Shown here piece by piece: positions 7,336 through 15,211 of a stretch of 25,488 nt of DNA. The translations under genes were made by a program, and so were the position numbers. Positions within the stretch are counted from its first letter, which is position 1. Each line of letters starts with the position of its first letter. Below the pieces are notes generated by a model. It was given only the letters and a program-made list of their open reading frames with translations, did not search any database and had not been told where the DNA came from. This DNA is from Saccharicrinis sp050296935 (GTDB lineage: Bacteria; Bacteroidota; Bacteroidia; Bacteroidales; Marinilabiliaceae), in assembly GCA_050296935.1 (NCBI GenBank), contig JBNKRV010000317.1, forward strand, positions 1 through 25,488. Direction: 5' to 3'.

Positions 7336-8547
7336 ATGATCTCCAATAATAATAGCCCATATATATTGAATCAAGATAGTACAATCATTGAAACTACTTT
7401 AAATCTTCCTCAGGAGAAAGACTCCATAGGAATCAAGGTGGAGCGCCCTGTTATATTAGCTATTCCAGAAACTCCCGGAAGATTTCTTCCTTCTGCACGA
7501 AAGAAAAAGGAAAAGAAAATAAAGCTATTTTCACCATCGAAGAAGGACTCTGTTGAGTTTAATCTAATTGAGCGACCTAAAGAAAATGAGGGATTTCTTC
7601 AGGGTAATCTGGTGAAGGATTATCTGAATCCTCTGGCAACAGATAATGCTGCATGGTTCATTGATGGGTCTTCAGCAGTGCCTGAAATAGAAGTAGCTGA
7701 TGTGCGTGAATCTGAAATTTCGAATCAGGATTCGTTACGGGTCAATGAAATAGTTCAGGATAGTATTGTAGCAAAGCAGGATTTCGTTGTAGATTCATTG
7801 AGTTCTCATGTGGATTCATTAACAATAGAAAAAAAAGAAGGAGTAAATGGGGGTACAGAACAATTATTTGAGGTTGAATTAACCGGAGAGGAAGGATTTC
7901 TCAAAAATTCTGATAAAGATATTTTATCCGGTATGCTATTGGTATCTGTAGCTATTGTGGGGTTGTTAAGGATGACCAATTATAAATACTTGAGAGAGCT
8001 TTTTTCGGCGGTAGTCTTTGGACAAAATGCCCGAAAAATGAAAGAAACAGTGAATCTGAGAAATAAAAAACATGCCATCATTCTCAATTTTCTATTTCTC
8101 TTTAATTCATCAATATTTGCCTATCAATTTATATCCTATTATAATATACATACTATATTTGGAAATAGACTTCTGATAATTCCATTAATAATGGGGGTGT
8201 TACTGACGTTTGGAGTACTGAAAAGTATCCTTTATAAGTTTGTTGCATTCGTTTTTGAAAAGGAAAAGCAAACCAGTGAATATCTTTTTTATACATTTCT
8301 TCACAATAAAGTATTTTCATTGGTTATTTTACCAATTGCATTAATAATTCCTTATATCGACCAGGAAGTGCTTCCAATGCTATTTAAATTAGGGTTTGCC
8401 CTTTTTGCGCTGATGTATTTATTGCAAATTTTAAGAGGTATTGCAATTATTTTAAACAATGTAGCTTCTTTATTTTACTTGTTTTTGTATCTTTGTGCCC
8501 TAGAAATTTTGCCCTTAGTTATTATGTATAAGATTCTAATTAATTAG
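7336..8547 (+). CDS. DUF4271 membrane protein
   Basis: A 403-residue protein in two parts. Residues 1-190 are a soluble, charged, low-complexity region with a Lys-rich patch at 54-72 and many Asp-Ser pairs. Residues about 195-403 contain around six or seven hydrophobic segments with short loops, matching the DUF4271 membrane domain known only from Bacteroidota. Placement directly before hemD (35 bp) is an arrangement I recall from many Bacteroidota genomes, so the two are probably co-transcribed. The function is unknown. The ATG start follows an exact TAnnTTTG box at 7313-7320. Confidence 0.8.
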   Translation: MISNNNSPYILNQDSTIIETTLNLPQEKDSIGIKVERPVILAIPETPGRFLPSARKKKEKKIKLFSPSKKDSVEFNLIERPKENEGFLQGNLVKDYLNPLATDNAAWFIDGSSAVPEIEVADVRESEISNQDSLRVNEIVQDSIVAKQDFVVDSLSSHVDSLTIEKKEGVNGGTEQLFEVELTGEEGFLKNSDKDILSGMLLVSVAIVGLLRMTNYKYLRELFSAVVFGQNARKMKETVNLRNKKHAIILNFLFLFNSSIFAYQFISYYNIHTIFGNRLLIIPLIMGVLLTFGVLKSILYKFVAFVFEKEKQTSEYLFYTFLHNKVFSLVILPIALIIPYIDQEVLPMLFKLGFALFALMYLLQILRGIAIILNNVASLFYLFLYLCALEILPLVIMYKILIN

Positions 8548-8582
8548 GCAATACGATCAATGAAATTAAAACAGGTATCGTT

Positions 8583-9335
8583 TTGAAGATAAAAAGAATA
8601 CTGGTTTCTCAACCGAAGCCGCAAACAGAGAAGTCTCCCTATTTTGAGTTGGCAGAGAAAAATAATGTAAAAATTGATTTCCGACCTTTTATTCAGGTTG
8701 AAAGTGTTCCTACTAAAGAATTTCGTGCACAAAAGGTTAACCTTTTGGATCATACTGCTGTAATTTTCACAAGTAGAACAGCAATCGATAACTATTTTAG
8801 AGTTGCAGAAGAGATGAGGGTTACTGTACCTGATACTATGAAGTACTTTTGTATATCCGAAGCAACAGCCTATTATTTGCAAAAATATATTGTTTACAGG
8901 AAGAGAAAGATTTTTCATTCAACTGGAAAATTCCCTGATTTGGTTGAGGTAATTAAAAAGCATAAAGACGAAAAATACCTGGTTCCTTTGTCAGATATTC
9001 ATAAGCAGGAGATTCCTGATTTATTGGACAAAAATTCAATTAGCTATACCAAAGCTATTCTATACAGAACCGTTAGTAGTGATTTAAGTGACCTTAAGGA
9101 TATTGATTACGATATTTTAGTGTTTTTTAGTCCTTCAGGAATTGCAAGTTTGTTGCAGAATTTTCCTGGGTGGGATCAGAAAGAAACAAAAATTGCTTCA
9201 TTCGGACCTGCTACAGCAAAAGCGGTAAAAGAAGCAGGGTATAGATTGGATATACAAGCCCCAATGCCACAGGCTCCATCAATGACTATGGCTTTAGAGC
9301 AGTATATAAAAAAGCACAATAAGGCAAATAAATAA
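8583..9335 (+). CDS. hemD: Uroporphyrinogen-III synthase
   Basis: HemD closes and inverts ring D of hydroxymethylbilane to give uroporphyrinogen III, the branch point to haem, sirohaem and corrinoids, in the cytoplasm. The 250-residue product has the two-lobed layout: ILVSQPKP at the N-terminus, VIFTSRTAIDNYF in lobe 1, then YRTVSSDL and LVFFSPSGIASLL in lobe 2, and a C-terminal FGPATAKAVKEAGYR helix. Sequence is weakly conserved in this family, but these positions are characteristic. The start must be TTG at 8583: no in-frame ATG exists between the stop at 8541-8543 and this point, and MKIKRILVSQPKP matches the family N-terminus. A strong terminator follows 22 bp after the stop. Confidence 0.88.
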   Translation: MKIKRILVSQPKPQTEKSPYFELAEKNNVKIDFRPFIQVESVPTKEFRAQKVNLLDHTAVIFTSRTAIDNYFRVAEEMRVTVPDTMKYFCISEATAYYLQKYIVYRKRKIFHSTGKFPDLVEVIKKHKDEKYLVPLSDIHKQEIPDLLDKNSISYTKAILYRTVSSDLSDLKDIDYDILVFFSPSGIASLLQNFPGWDQKETKIASFGPATAKAVKEAGYRLDIQAPMPQAPSMTMALEQYIKKHNKANK

Positions 9336-9356
9336 TAAAAGCTTTAACAATATCTG

Positions 9357-9385
9357 AAAAGGGCATTATAAAATGCCCTTTTTTT
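9357..9385 (+). terminator. Rho-independent terminator after hemD
   Basis: A stem of aaagggcatt and aatgcccttt around a four-base loop is followed directly by a T-run. It sits just beyond the hemD stop, ending the DUF4271-hemD transcript and isolating it from rnpA. Confidence 0.9.
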
Positions 9386-9558
9386 AGCTGTTAATATTTA
9401 AGTAATTTATACTTCACCCCAATAATATTATTGCGGTTCAACTAAAGTCGTTATTAATCATTTGCTGACTAAGCATACCTGATGGTTGGATTAGATCAGC
9501 ATATTTCTTAATACATCATGCGTCTTTGGTTTATTGAATACTTGATCATAAGGTTTAC

Positions 9559-9969
9559 ATGATGACACAATCAAATTTCTCTTTTCCTAAATCGGATCGT
9601 TTATGTAGTCACCATATTATTGAAGATTTATTTACCAAAGGACAATCTTTTACATGTTATCCATTTCGGATTATTTATCTCGAAACAGAATTGGAAGAGA
9701 ATTTGCCATCGAAAATATTGATCAGCGTTTCAAAAAAGCGATTTAAGAGAGCCGTACATAGAAATCTTTTAAAAAGAAGATGCAGAGAAGCTTATCGTTT
9801 AAACAGGGAAATGTTTATGCAAGATATGCTTCAGTCAAGAAAACAAATTGCATTTGCTATGGTTTATATTGCATCAGAACAATTATCTTATTCTGTCATT
9901 GAAAAAGGCATGGTAAAGGCATTGAAAAAGTTAACGCAGCATCTTCATAAGAATACAAAGGATGAATGA
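9559..9969 (+). CDS. rnpA: Ribonuclease P protein component
   Basis: RnpA binds the catalytic RNase P RNA and helps it remove 5' leaders from tRNA precursors. The 136-residue basic protein has the central RNR region KRAVHRNLLKRRCREAYR at residues 63-80, which forms the RNA-binding helix, preceded by ISVSKKRF. The N-terminal LCSHHIIEDLFTKG corresponds to the leader-binding part. Two consecutive ATG codons occur; either could be used. Its stop overlaps the yidD start by four bases (ATGA), implying translational coupling. The usual rpmH neighbour is absent upstream, which is common outside proteobacteria and firmicutes. Confidence 0.93.
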   Translation: MMTQSNFSFPKSDRLCSHHIIEDLFTKGQSFTCYPFRIIYLETELEENLPSKILISVSKKRFKRAVHRNLLKRRCREAYRLNREMFMQDMLQSRKQIAFAMVYIASEQLSYSVIEKGMVKALKKLTQHLHKNTKDE

Positions 9970-10217
9970 AAATCTTTAAAAATATATTACATATCATTAA
10001 AAGCTTTCTGATATTCTTACTGATTATTCCCATTAAGATATATCAATATACCATCTCACCTATTATTGGAGCCTCGTGCAGGTATACTCCATCATGTTCA
10101 GCTTATGCCATAGAGGCTTTGAAAAAACACGGGCCGGTTAAAGGGCTATATCTGGCCATTAAAAGAATACTGAGCTGCAACCCCTGGGGAGGGCATGGAC
10201 ATGATCCCGTACCTTAA
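9966..10217 (+). CDS. yidD: Membrane protein insertion efficiency factor YidD
   Basis: An 83-residue membrane-associated protein that assists the YidC insertase. The hydrophobic amphipathic N-terminus (to about residue 25) is followed by the family signature CRYTPSCSAYAIEALKKHG and the C-terminal CNPWGGHGHDPVP block, with the three conserved Cys residues present. The four-base overlap with rnpA is the classic rnpA-yidD arrangement. Just after the stop there is an 8-bp inverted repeat (tttataat / attataaa, 10229-10249) without a T-run, so termination there is uncertain. Confidence 0.95.
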   Translation: MKIFKNILHIIKSFLIFLLIIPIKIYQYTISPIIGASCRYTPSCSAYAIEALKKHGPVKGLYLAIKRILSCNPWGGHGHDPVP

Positions 10218-10625
10218 TTTACTGCAAGTTTATAATTGACCATTATAAATGCATTAAGTATTGTTTTTAGAGGGAGCTTAAAAAACCGAATGGTGTTACG
10301 CTTGTTTATAACATGAGCCAAAAAAATTCATCATTATATAAGTTTTAAACAATTGGGGATTAATTCAAACGATAAAGTGTAAAAAGTAAAATCAATGCCC
10401 ATATTAAAGTTAAAAAGATTATTTTCGTGGGTTGTTAAATAATTGCCTGGTAGTTACTTTATGTTTTAATGAATAAGAGAGGGATAAGCTGAATTTGAAA
10501 AATTTAAGCATACCCGGGATAGTACATGTTGTACTTATATATGTACTGTTTTGCTTGTGAAAATTTATTTTAGTACAAAAGCAATTAGAAATAAGTTAGT
10601 ATAAATATTTGAAGTAGTTGAATAT
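10218..10625. other. Intergenic region between yidD and rbfA
   Basis: There are 408 bp without a supported gene on either strand. The stretch is AT-rich and holds the weak inverted repeat after yidD and a short palindrome cluster (10521-10544) about 90-105 bp before rbfA. No tRNA or obvious structured RNA was recognised. Confidence 0.7.
10521..10544. promoter_or_regulatory. Palindromic gtac cluster upstream of rbfA, possible operator
   Basis: An exact inverted repeat agtaca-tgt-tgtact (10521-10535) is immediately followed by a further gtac spaced eight bases from the last, giving three regularly repeated gtac cores. It could bind a dimeric regulator of the rbfA-methyltransferase-permease transcript. 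The evidence is symmetry alone. Confidence 0.3.
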
Positions 10626-10973
10626 ATGGAAGGAATGGAATCCACCAGACAAAAAAAAGTTTCCAGATTATTGGAAAAAGAGATTAGTGAGATGTTTATA
10701 AAGGAAGCCAGACAGCTTACTTCAGGAGCTATGGTTTCTGTTTCAAAAGTAAGAATTTCTCCCGACCTGGGGCTGGCAAAAGTGTACATTAGTATTTTTC
10801 CGACAGGCAAAAGAGATGAGATATTTAAAGAAATTAAAGATCATAATGCCTTGATGCGTAGACATCTTGGTTTAAGAGTTGGGAAGCAGTTACGAGTTGT
10901 TCCTGAGTTACATTTTTATGTTGACGACTCATTGGATTATATCGATAATATTGACCGTTTGTTAAAAGAATAA
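10626..10973 (+). CDS. rbfA: Ribosome-binding factor A
   Basis: RbfA is a KH-type RNA-binding protein that matures the 5' end of 16S rRNA and 30S subunits, and is important in the cold. The 115-residue product contains the typical TRQKKVSRLLEKEISEMF helix at its N-terminus, VSVSKVRISPDLGLAKVYISIF, and RVVPELHFYVDDSLDYIDNIDRLL near the C-terminus. A second Met at residue 4 (10635) gives MESTRQKK, the more usual N-terminus in this phylum, so the start may be there. The gene leads a tight run: the methyltransferase begins 2 bp after its stop, and a LolC/E-type permease follows. Confidence 0.93.
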   Translation: MEGMESTRQKKVSRLLEKEISEMFIKEARQLTSGAMVSVSKVRISPDLGLAKVYISIFPTGKRDEIFKEIKDHNALMRRHLGLRVGKQLRVVPELHFYVDDSLDYIDNIDRLLKE

Positions 10974-10975
10974 TC

Positions 10976-11803
10976 ATGCAATACGATCCTATTAAAAGAA
11001 GTTTAGGTAAGTTTTTTAATCAATCACCCACATTACGGATATTGTTTTATAAGTTGTTGGATTTGTTGCTGTTGCGATCGTGGCATATCCGCAAGGAGAT
11101 CAGAGGCTGGTCCAATAAGGTTGGGCATGATATAAATGTTTTAGATGCAGGTTCTGGTTTTGGTCAGTATGTATACTATTTATCGTCTCATCATACCGAT
11201 TGGAATATTACCGGTGTTGATGTAAAGACAGAGCAAATAGCAGATTGTAATCAGTTTTTTGCCAAGTTGAAGCGTCAGGATAAAGTGAAGTTTGAATATG
11301 CTGATCTTACCAATTTAGAACAGGAAAATGTGTATGATCTGGTAGTTTCGGTTGACGTGATGGAGCATATTGAAGACGACGAGGGCGTTTTTAGAAACAT
11401 CTATCAGGCTATGAATAATGGGGGAATGCTTTTAATATCTACCCCAAGTGATCAGGGAGGTTCAGATGCACATCATCATGAGTTTGAACATGAGGATGGA
11501 GTAACCGGATTTATTGACGAGCATGTTCGGGATGGTTACAATCTTCAGGAAATTATTCAGAAACTTAAGAAAGCCGGATTTAAGGATGTGGATGCGAGAT
11601 ATAGTTATGGATTGCCTGGTAAAATTTCATGGAAATTATCGATGAAGTTTCCAATTGTGATGCTGAATTTTTCAAAAGTATTCTTTGTGTTATTACCATT
11701 TTATTATTTGATCACTTTTCCATTTACATTTATTTTAAATGCCATTGATGTTGCTACAAAGCATAAAACGGGTACGGGTCTTATTGTAAAGGCATTTAAA
11801 TAA
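10976..11803 (+). CDS. Class I SAM-dependent methyltransferase with hydrophobic C-terminus
   Basis: A 275-residue protein with the Rossmann methyltransferase core. Motif I VLDAGSGFGQ lies at residues 55-64, the post-I acidic strand TGVDV near 77-81, and the VVSVDVMEHIEDDEG motif near 122-136, followed by GGMLLISTPS. This is the UbiG/UbiE-like (Methyltransf_11/23) pattern. The last 60 residues are strongly hydrophobic, suggesting membrane association and possibly a lipidic or isoprenoid substrate, but the substrate cannot be read from sequence. A His/Glu/Asp-rich loop (about 160-172, DAHHHEFEHED) is notable and could bind metal. It follows rbfA by 2 bp, so it is very probably co-transcribed. 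Confidence 0.8.
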   Translation: MQYDPIKRSLGKFFNQSPTLRILFYKLLDLLLLRSWHIRKEIRGWSNKVGHDINVLDAGSGFGQYVYYLSSHHTDWNITGVDVKTEQIADCNQFFAKLKRQDKVKFEYADLTNLEQENVYDLVVSVDVMEHIEDDEGVFRNIYQAMNNGGMLLISTPSDQGGSDAHHHEFEHEDGVTGFIDEHVRDGYNLQEIIQKLKKAGFKDVDARYSYGLPGKISWKLSMKFPIVMLNFSKVFFVLLPFYYLITFPFTFILNAIDVATKHKTGTGLIVKAFK

Positions 11804-11848
11804 ACGGCAAGTAATATGGGTATCTATTAATTTCCGGTTGTTAAATTT

Positions 11849-13081
11849 ATGAAACTGATTTTTCAAATAGCATTAAAGTTTCTGTTTGGGAAAAAATCCA
11901 AAGGAATTATAAATGTTATCTCCACTATATCCATAATCGGGGTTGCAGTGGGGGCTTTGGCCTTGCTTTCTATTTTGTCGGTTTTTAATGGTTTGCACGG
12001 TTTGATCGGGGACTTATACGGATCCTTTGATCCGGATTTAAAAATTGTAGCCGCTCAAGGAAAATATTTTTCAGTTGATACCATACAAATGCAGGAAATC
12101 AAACAGATAGAAGGGGTAAAGTATATTTCTTCTGTTGTGGAGGATAATGCACATTTAAAATATGACAAACGCCAGACAACCGCTGTTATTTTAGGAGTAG
12201 ATTCTGTTTTCAACAAAGTAAGTGGTCTGGATTCAATTATTATTGAAGGCAAATACAATATGAAAGATAACCATGGATATGGAGGGGTTATAGGTTATGA
12301 ACTTGCAGCCCAATTAAATATTCGTGTTACTTTTCTGACTCCATTGGTTATCAATGTACCGCAGAGAAATAAAAAAATTAATTTGATGCGGCCCTATGAA
12401 GCCTTTAATTCGCATTATGTACATCCGAAAGGTATTTTTCTGGTGAAGCAAAGAGATTATGATTCCAGGTACCTGGTTATTGATCTGGATTTATGTAGAA
12501 AATTATTTCAGTATAAAGATTCTGAAGTGACCTCACTCTATGTTGATATTGATGAAGAACAATCAGCCTCAAATATACAAAGTGCTATTGAAGAAATTTT
12601 AGGAGCCGGATTTAAGGTGGAGAATCGTCACCAGCAACATGCGTCCTTTTATAAAATGATGAGTGTAGAAAAGATTATTGCTTATCTGATTTTGTGTTTT
12701 GTATTGATTATTGCCACATTTAATCTGATAGGCACCATGTCGATGCTTATTTTCGACAAGAAAGGCGGTATTAAAATTCTGAAAAGCATTGGTGCAAATA
12801 AAAGGATGGTTACCCGTATTTTTCTACTTGAAGGATGGTTGATTTCGTTAATTGGTGTTTTTATAGGCCTTTTATCAGGAACATTGTTAATTCTTGCTCA
12901 GCAATATTTTGGGTTTATCCGGTTTTCTGATGCTTCGAACTTTGTGGTGGATGCCTATCCTGTAGGTCTACAACTTTCTGATATTCTATATACATTTGTT
13001 ACTGTTGTGTTGATTGGATTTCTGGCAGCATGGTATCCGGTAAGAGTTATTGTAGGGAAGTATTTTGATGAGTTAGAGTAG
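11849..13081 (+). CDS. LolC/LolE-type ABC transporter permease (FtsX-like)
   Basis: The 410-residue product has the four-TM MacB/LolCE layout. An N-terminal cytoplasmic helix (FLFGKKSKG) leads to TM1 at about 20-45 with SIIGVAVGALALLSILSVFNG. A periplasmic domain follows to about residue 270, then three C-terminal TM segments near 273-300, 320-350 and 375-397. The cytoplasmic coupling loop DKKGGIKILKSIGANKRMVTRIFLLEGW is the typical FtsX-like region. In proteobacteria LolCDE extracts lipoproteins from the inner membrane. In Bacteroidota this permease, near rbfA, is presumed to do the same with an ATPase encoded elsewhere. No ATPase gene is adjacent, so the exact substrate is inferred. Confidence 0.85.
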   Translation: MKLIFQIALKFLFGKKSKGIINVISTISIIGVAVGALALLSILSVFNGLHGLIGDLYGSFDPDLKIVAAQGKYFSVDTIQMQEIKQIEGVKYISSVVEDNAHLKYDKRQTTAVILGVDSVFNKVSGLDSIIIEGKYNMKDNHGYGGVIGYELAAQLNIRVTFLTPLVINVPQRNKKINLMRPYEAFNSHYVHPKGIFLVKQRDYDSRYLVIDLDLCRKLFQYKDSEVTSLYVDIDEEQSASNIQSAIEEILGAGFKVENRHQQHASFYKMMSVEKIIAYLILCFVLIIATFNLIGTMSMLIFDKKGGIKILKSIGANKRMVTRIFLLEGWLISLIGVFIGLLSGTLLILAQQYFGFIRFSDASNFVVDAYPVGLQLSDILYTFVTVVLIGFLAAWYPVRVIVGKYFDELE

Positions 13082-13106
13082 ATTGTGAATAATTGTAGTA
13101 TGCATA

Positions 13107-13544
13107 ATGAAAATATCTTACCAATATATAAAAGAAAGTAAATTGTTACTGTGCCAAGTGAATGGTGAAATTACATTTGATTACTATTCTAAATGTATCC
13201 ATCAGCTGGCTGCTGAATCATTTTTCAAATCTATTGAAAAAATTTTGACAGATATTAGAGGAATTAATCCTAATCACTTAAATCTGAGACTAGAGGATAT
13301 GGCTGAATTAAGGGAAGAAGAATTGCAGAATAGGTATGCCAATGTATTTTTGGTTTCTTCTCCGTTAGCAACTGCCGGAAGTCATTTATATCAACAAAAG
13401 TTAAAGAAGAGTGACTTCAGTTATAGCTATTGTTCAACAATAGAAAAGGCCATTTGTATTCTCAATTTAGATTATTCGGAGCAAGAAATAGAAGGTATTC
13501 TTCAAAACCTGGGAACTGTTGTTAGCATGGAGGAACTAGTATAA
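13107..13544 (+). CDS. STAS/SpoIIAA-like protein of unknown function
   Basis: A 145-residue soluble protein that alternates strands and helices: ISYQYIKESKLLLCQVNGEI, then a helix, then KILTDIRGIN, a long charged helix, and NVFLVSSPLATAG. This order and the ILTDIRG strand resemble the SpoIIAA-like/STAS-like fold found in many small Bacteroidota proteins. The phosphorylatable Ser/Thr of anti-sigma antagonists is not identifiable, so a partner-switching role cannot be claimed. The gene starts 25 bp after the permease and is likely the last gene of the rbfA transcript. Confidence 0.55.
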   Translation: MKISYQYIKESKLLLCQVNGEITFDYYSKCIHQLAAESFFKSIEKILTDIRGINPNHLNLRLEDMAELREEELQNRYANVFLVSSPLATAGSHLYQQKLKKSDFSYSYCSTIEKAICILNLDYSEQEIEGILQNLGTVVSMEELV

Positions 13545-13556
13545 TAACATGTAATC

Positions 13557-13618
13557 AAGCTTTCCCCTTTTAAAGTGCACAACAAATTATAACTGGCAGA
13601 TACTCTGCGCGATGATAG
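13557..13618. repeat. Short dispersed intergenic repeat, copy B
   Basis: Related to 3830-3889. The blocks aagctttcccctttta, aactggcagata and gatgata are shared in order with similar spacing. It lies between the convergent 3' ends of the STAS-like gene and ogt. Confidence 0.55.
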
Positions 13619-13666
13619 GTTCAGGTATTGGGTGTGTTAATATATAAATATCGTCAGGAATACGGA

Positions 13667-14200
13667 TTAAAATAAACTGAGTTGTTCCCCTGATCCAATT
13701 GTGCCTTCAATTTGTAATAGTTTCTTTTTGGCAGATAAACCACCTGCATAACCAATAAGCTTACCATTGGAACCGATAATTCTATGACAAGGTACGATAA
13801 TAGATATTGCATTTGCCCCGTTTGCCGAAGCTACTGCTCGTATTGCCTTTTCATTTTTCAACTCTTTAGATAGCTGGAGATAGGTTTTTGTTTCACCGAA
13901 TTTAATTTGTTGTAGCTGCTTCCATACTTGTTGCTGAAAAGGCGTTCCAATCATTATTATTGGAATATCAAATACTTCTCGATTGCCATAAAAGTATTCC
14001 TCCAGCTGGATGATGGTATTTTCAATGACAGGTGTTATTCCGGGGCTGTATTCTGCATTCAGCCCGGATTTTATCCTCTTGTCAATTATTTCTCTCATGT
14101 TTCGATATAACCAATCGCATAAGCACAATTCATCATGATATGATCCGATAATTAAATCTCCAACAGGTGATTTGTAAATATGAGTCAGAATGTCGCTCAT
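13667..14200 (-). CDS. ogt: Methylated-DNA--protein-cysteine methyltransferase, with C-terminal QLSLF motif
   Basis: This suicide enzyme transfers alkyl groups from O6-alkylguanine in DNA to its own Cys. The 177-residue protein has the C-terminal MGMT domain: TPFQQQVWKQLQQIKFGETKTY (about 86-107), the DNA-binding helix with RAVASANGANA (121-131), and the active site IVPCHRIIG with Cys138. The last five residues are QLSLF, preceded by a flexible GSGE stretch. This matches the bacterial sliding-clamp-binding pentapeptide QL(S/D)LF and is at the extreme C-terminus, where such motifs usually sit. It lies 6 bp after dusB and is the last gene of a six-gene minus-strand run. Confidence 0.93.
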   Translation of the reverse strand: MSDILTHIYKSPVGDLIIGSYHDELCLCDWLYRNMREIIDKRIKSGLNAEYSPGITPVIENTIIQLEEYFYGNREVFDIPIIMIGTPFQQQVWKQLQQIKFGETKTYLQLSKELKNEKAIRAVASANGANAISIIVPCHRIIGSNGKLIGYAGGLSAKKKLLQIEGTIGSGEQLSLF

Positions 14201-14206
14201 GTTTCA

Positions 14207-15211
14207 TTAATCTGTTGGTTCTACAATTGAGGTGCAATCGGCATATGTTTCTTTAATCAGATTTAAACATTCGTGAACTTCGTCAGCCGTATTGGCTCGT
14301 AACATCTTAATTTTTAAATCTCGAAAATTTTTTAATCCTTTGAAGGTAATGGCTAGGTGTCTGCGCATGTGAAGGATGCCTCTTCGTTCTCCCAGCCATT
14401 CAATGCTATTTTCAAGATGCTCCCGAATCATTTCAACATGTTGCGGAATCATAGGTAATTCAAGTAGTTCTCCGGTGTCTAAATAATGACGAATCTCTTT
14501 AAAAATCCAGGGACGACCAATGGTAGATCTGCCAAGCATTAATGCATCCACTCCATATCTATCCAGATAAGTTTTTGCTTTTACCGGATTGGATATATCT
14601 CCATTACCGATGATGGGAATGTGCATTCGCTGATTATTTTTTACCTGACCAATAAGAGTCCAGTCTGCCTCTCCATTGTACATTTGTGCACGTGTACGAC
14701 CATGAATGGTAAGTGCCTTGATGCCTGCATCCTGCAGTTTTTCAGCTACTTCTACAATGATTTTGGAGTCATCATCCCATCCCAGTCTTGTTTTTACTGT
14801 AACCGGTAATTTTACCGACTGAACAATTTTGCTGATTATCTCAATCATTTTAGGGATGTCGCGCAACATTCCGGAACCTGCTCCTTTGGTAGCAATCTTT
14901 TTCACCGGACATCCAAAATTGATATCAATAAGTTCCGGATTAACCTCCTCTGCAATTTTAGCAGCTTCAACCATGGCTTCCACATCCTTACCATATAATT
15001 GAATGCCAACCGGCCTTTCTTCCTTAAATATTTTAAGTTTACGCTCTGTTTTTTCAATGCTGCGCACCAAAGCATCAGCAGAAACAAACTCAGTGTACAT
15101 TAAATCAGCGCCATATTTCTTGCAAAGTAATCTGAACGACGGATCAGTTACATCTTCCATTGGAGCCAGCAGTAGCGGGTGCTCCCTTAATTCCAGATTT
15201 CCTATCTTCAC
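14207..15211 (-). CDS. dusB: tRNA-dihydrouridine synthase DusB
   Basis: DusB is an FMN enzyme that reduces specific uridines in the tRNA D-loop using NADPH. The 334-residue product has the TIM-barrel signature LLLAPMEDVTDPSFR near residue 13, YTEFVSADAL near 39, and DINFGCPVKKIATKGAG with the catalytic Cys101. It continues with VTVKTRLGWDDDS, the TIHGRTRAQMYNG motif, and GNGDI and LMLGRSTIGRPWIF, which bind the FMN phosphate. The start is a GTG at 15211 whose G is shared with the TAG stop of the preceding thioredoxin gene, a stop-start overlap that suggests translational coupling. The length is normal for the family. Confidence 0.95.
   Translation of the reverse strand: MKIGNLELREHPLLLAPMEDVTDPSFRLLCKKYGADLMYTEFVSADALVRSIEKTERKLKIFKEERPVGIQLYGKDVEAMVEAAKIAEEVNPELIDINFGCPVKKIATKGAGSGMLRDIPKMIEIISKIVQSVKLPVTVKTRLGWDDDSKIIVEVAEKLQDAGIKALTIHGRTRAQMYNGEADWTLIGQVKNNQRMHIPIIGNGDISNPVKAKTYLDRYGVDALMLGRSTIGRPWIFKEIRHYLDTGELLELPMIPQHVEMIREHLENSIEWLGERRGILHMRRHLAITFKGLKNFRDLKIKMLRANTADEVHECLNLIKETYADCTSIVEPTD

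Noticed and set aside
8544..8918. 124-codon minus-strand ORF over hemD
   Set aside because: Antisense to hemD, whose translation is well supported by family motifs; the opposite-strand product has no recognisable features.
10229..10249. tttataat/attataaa hairpin after yidD as a terminator
   Set aside because: The stem is entirely A/T and no T-run follows, so termination is not supported.
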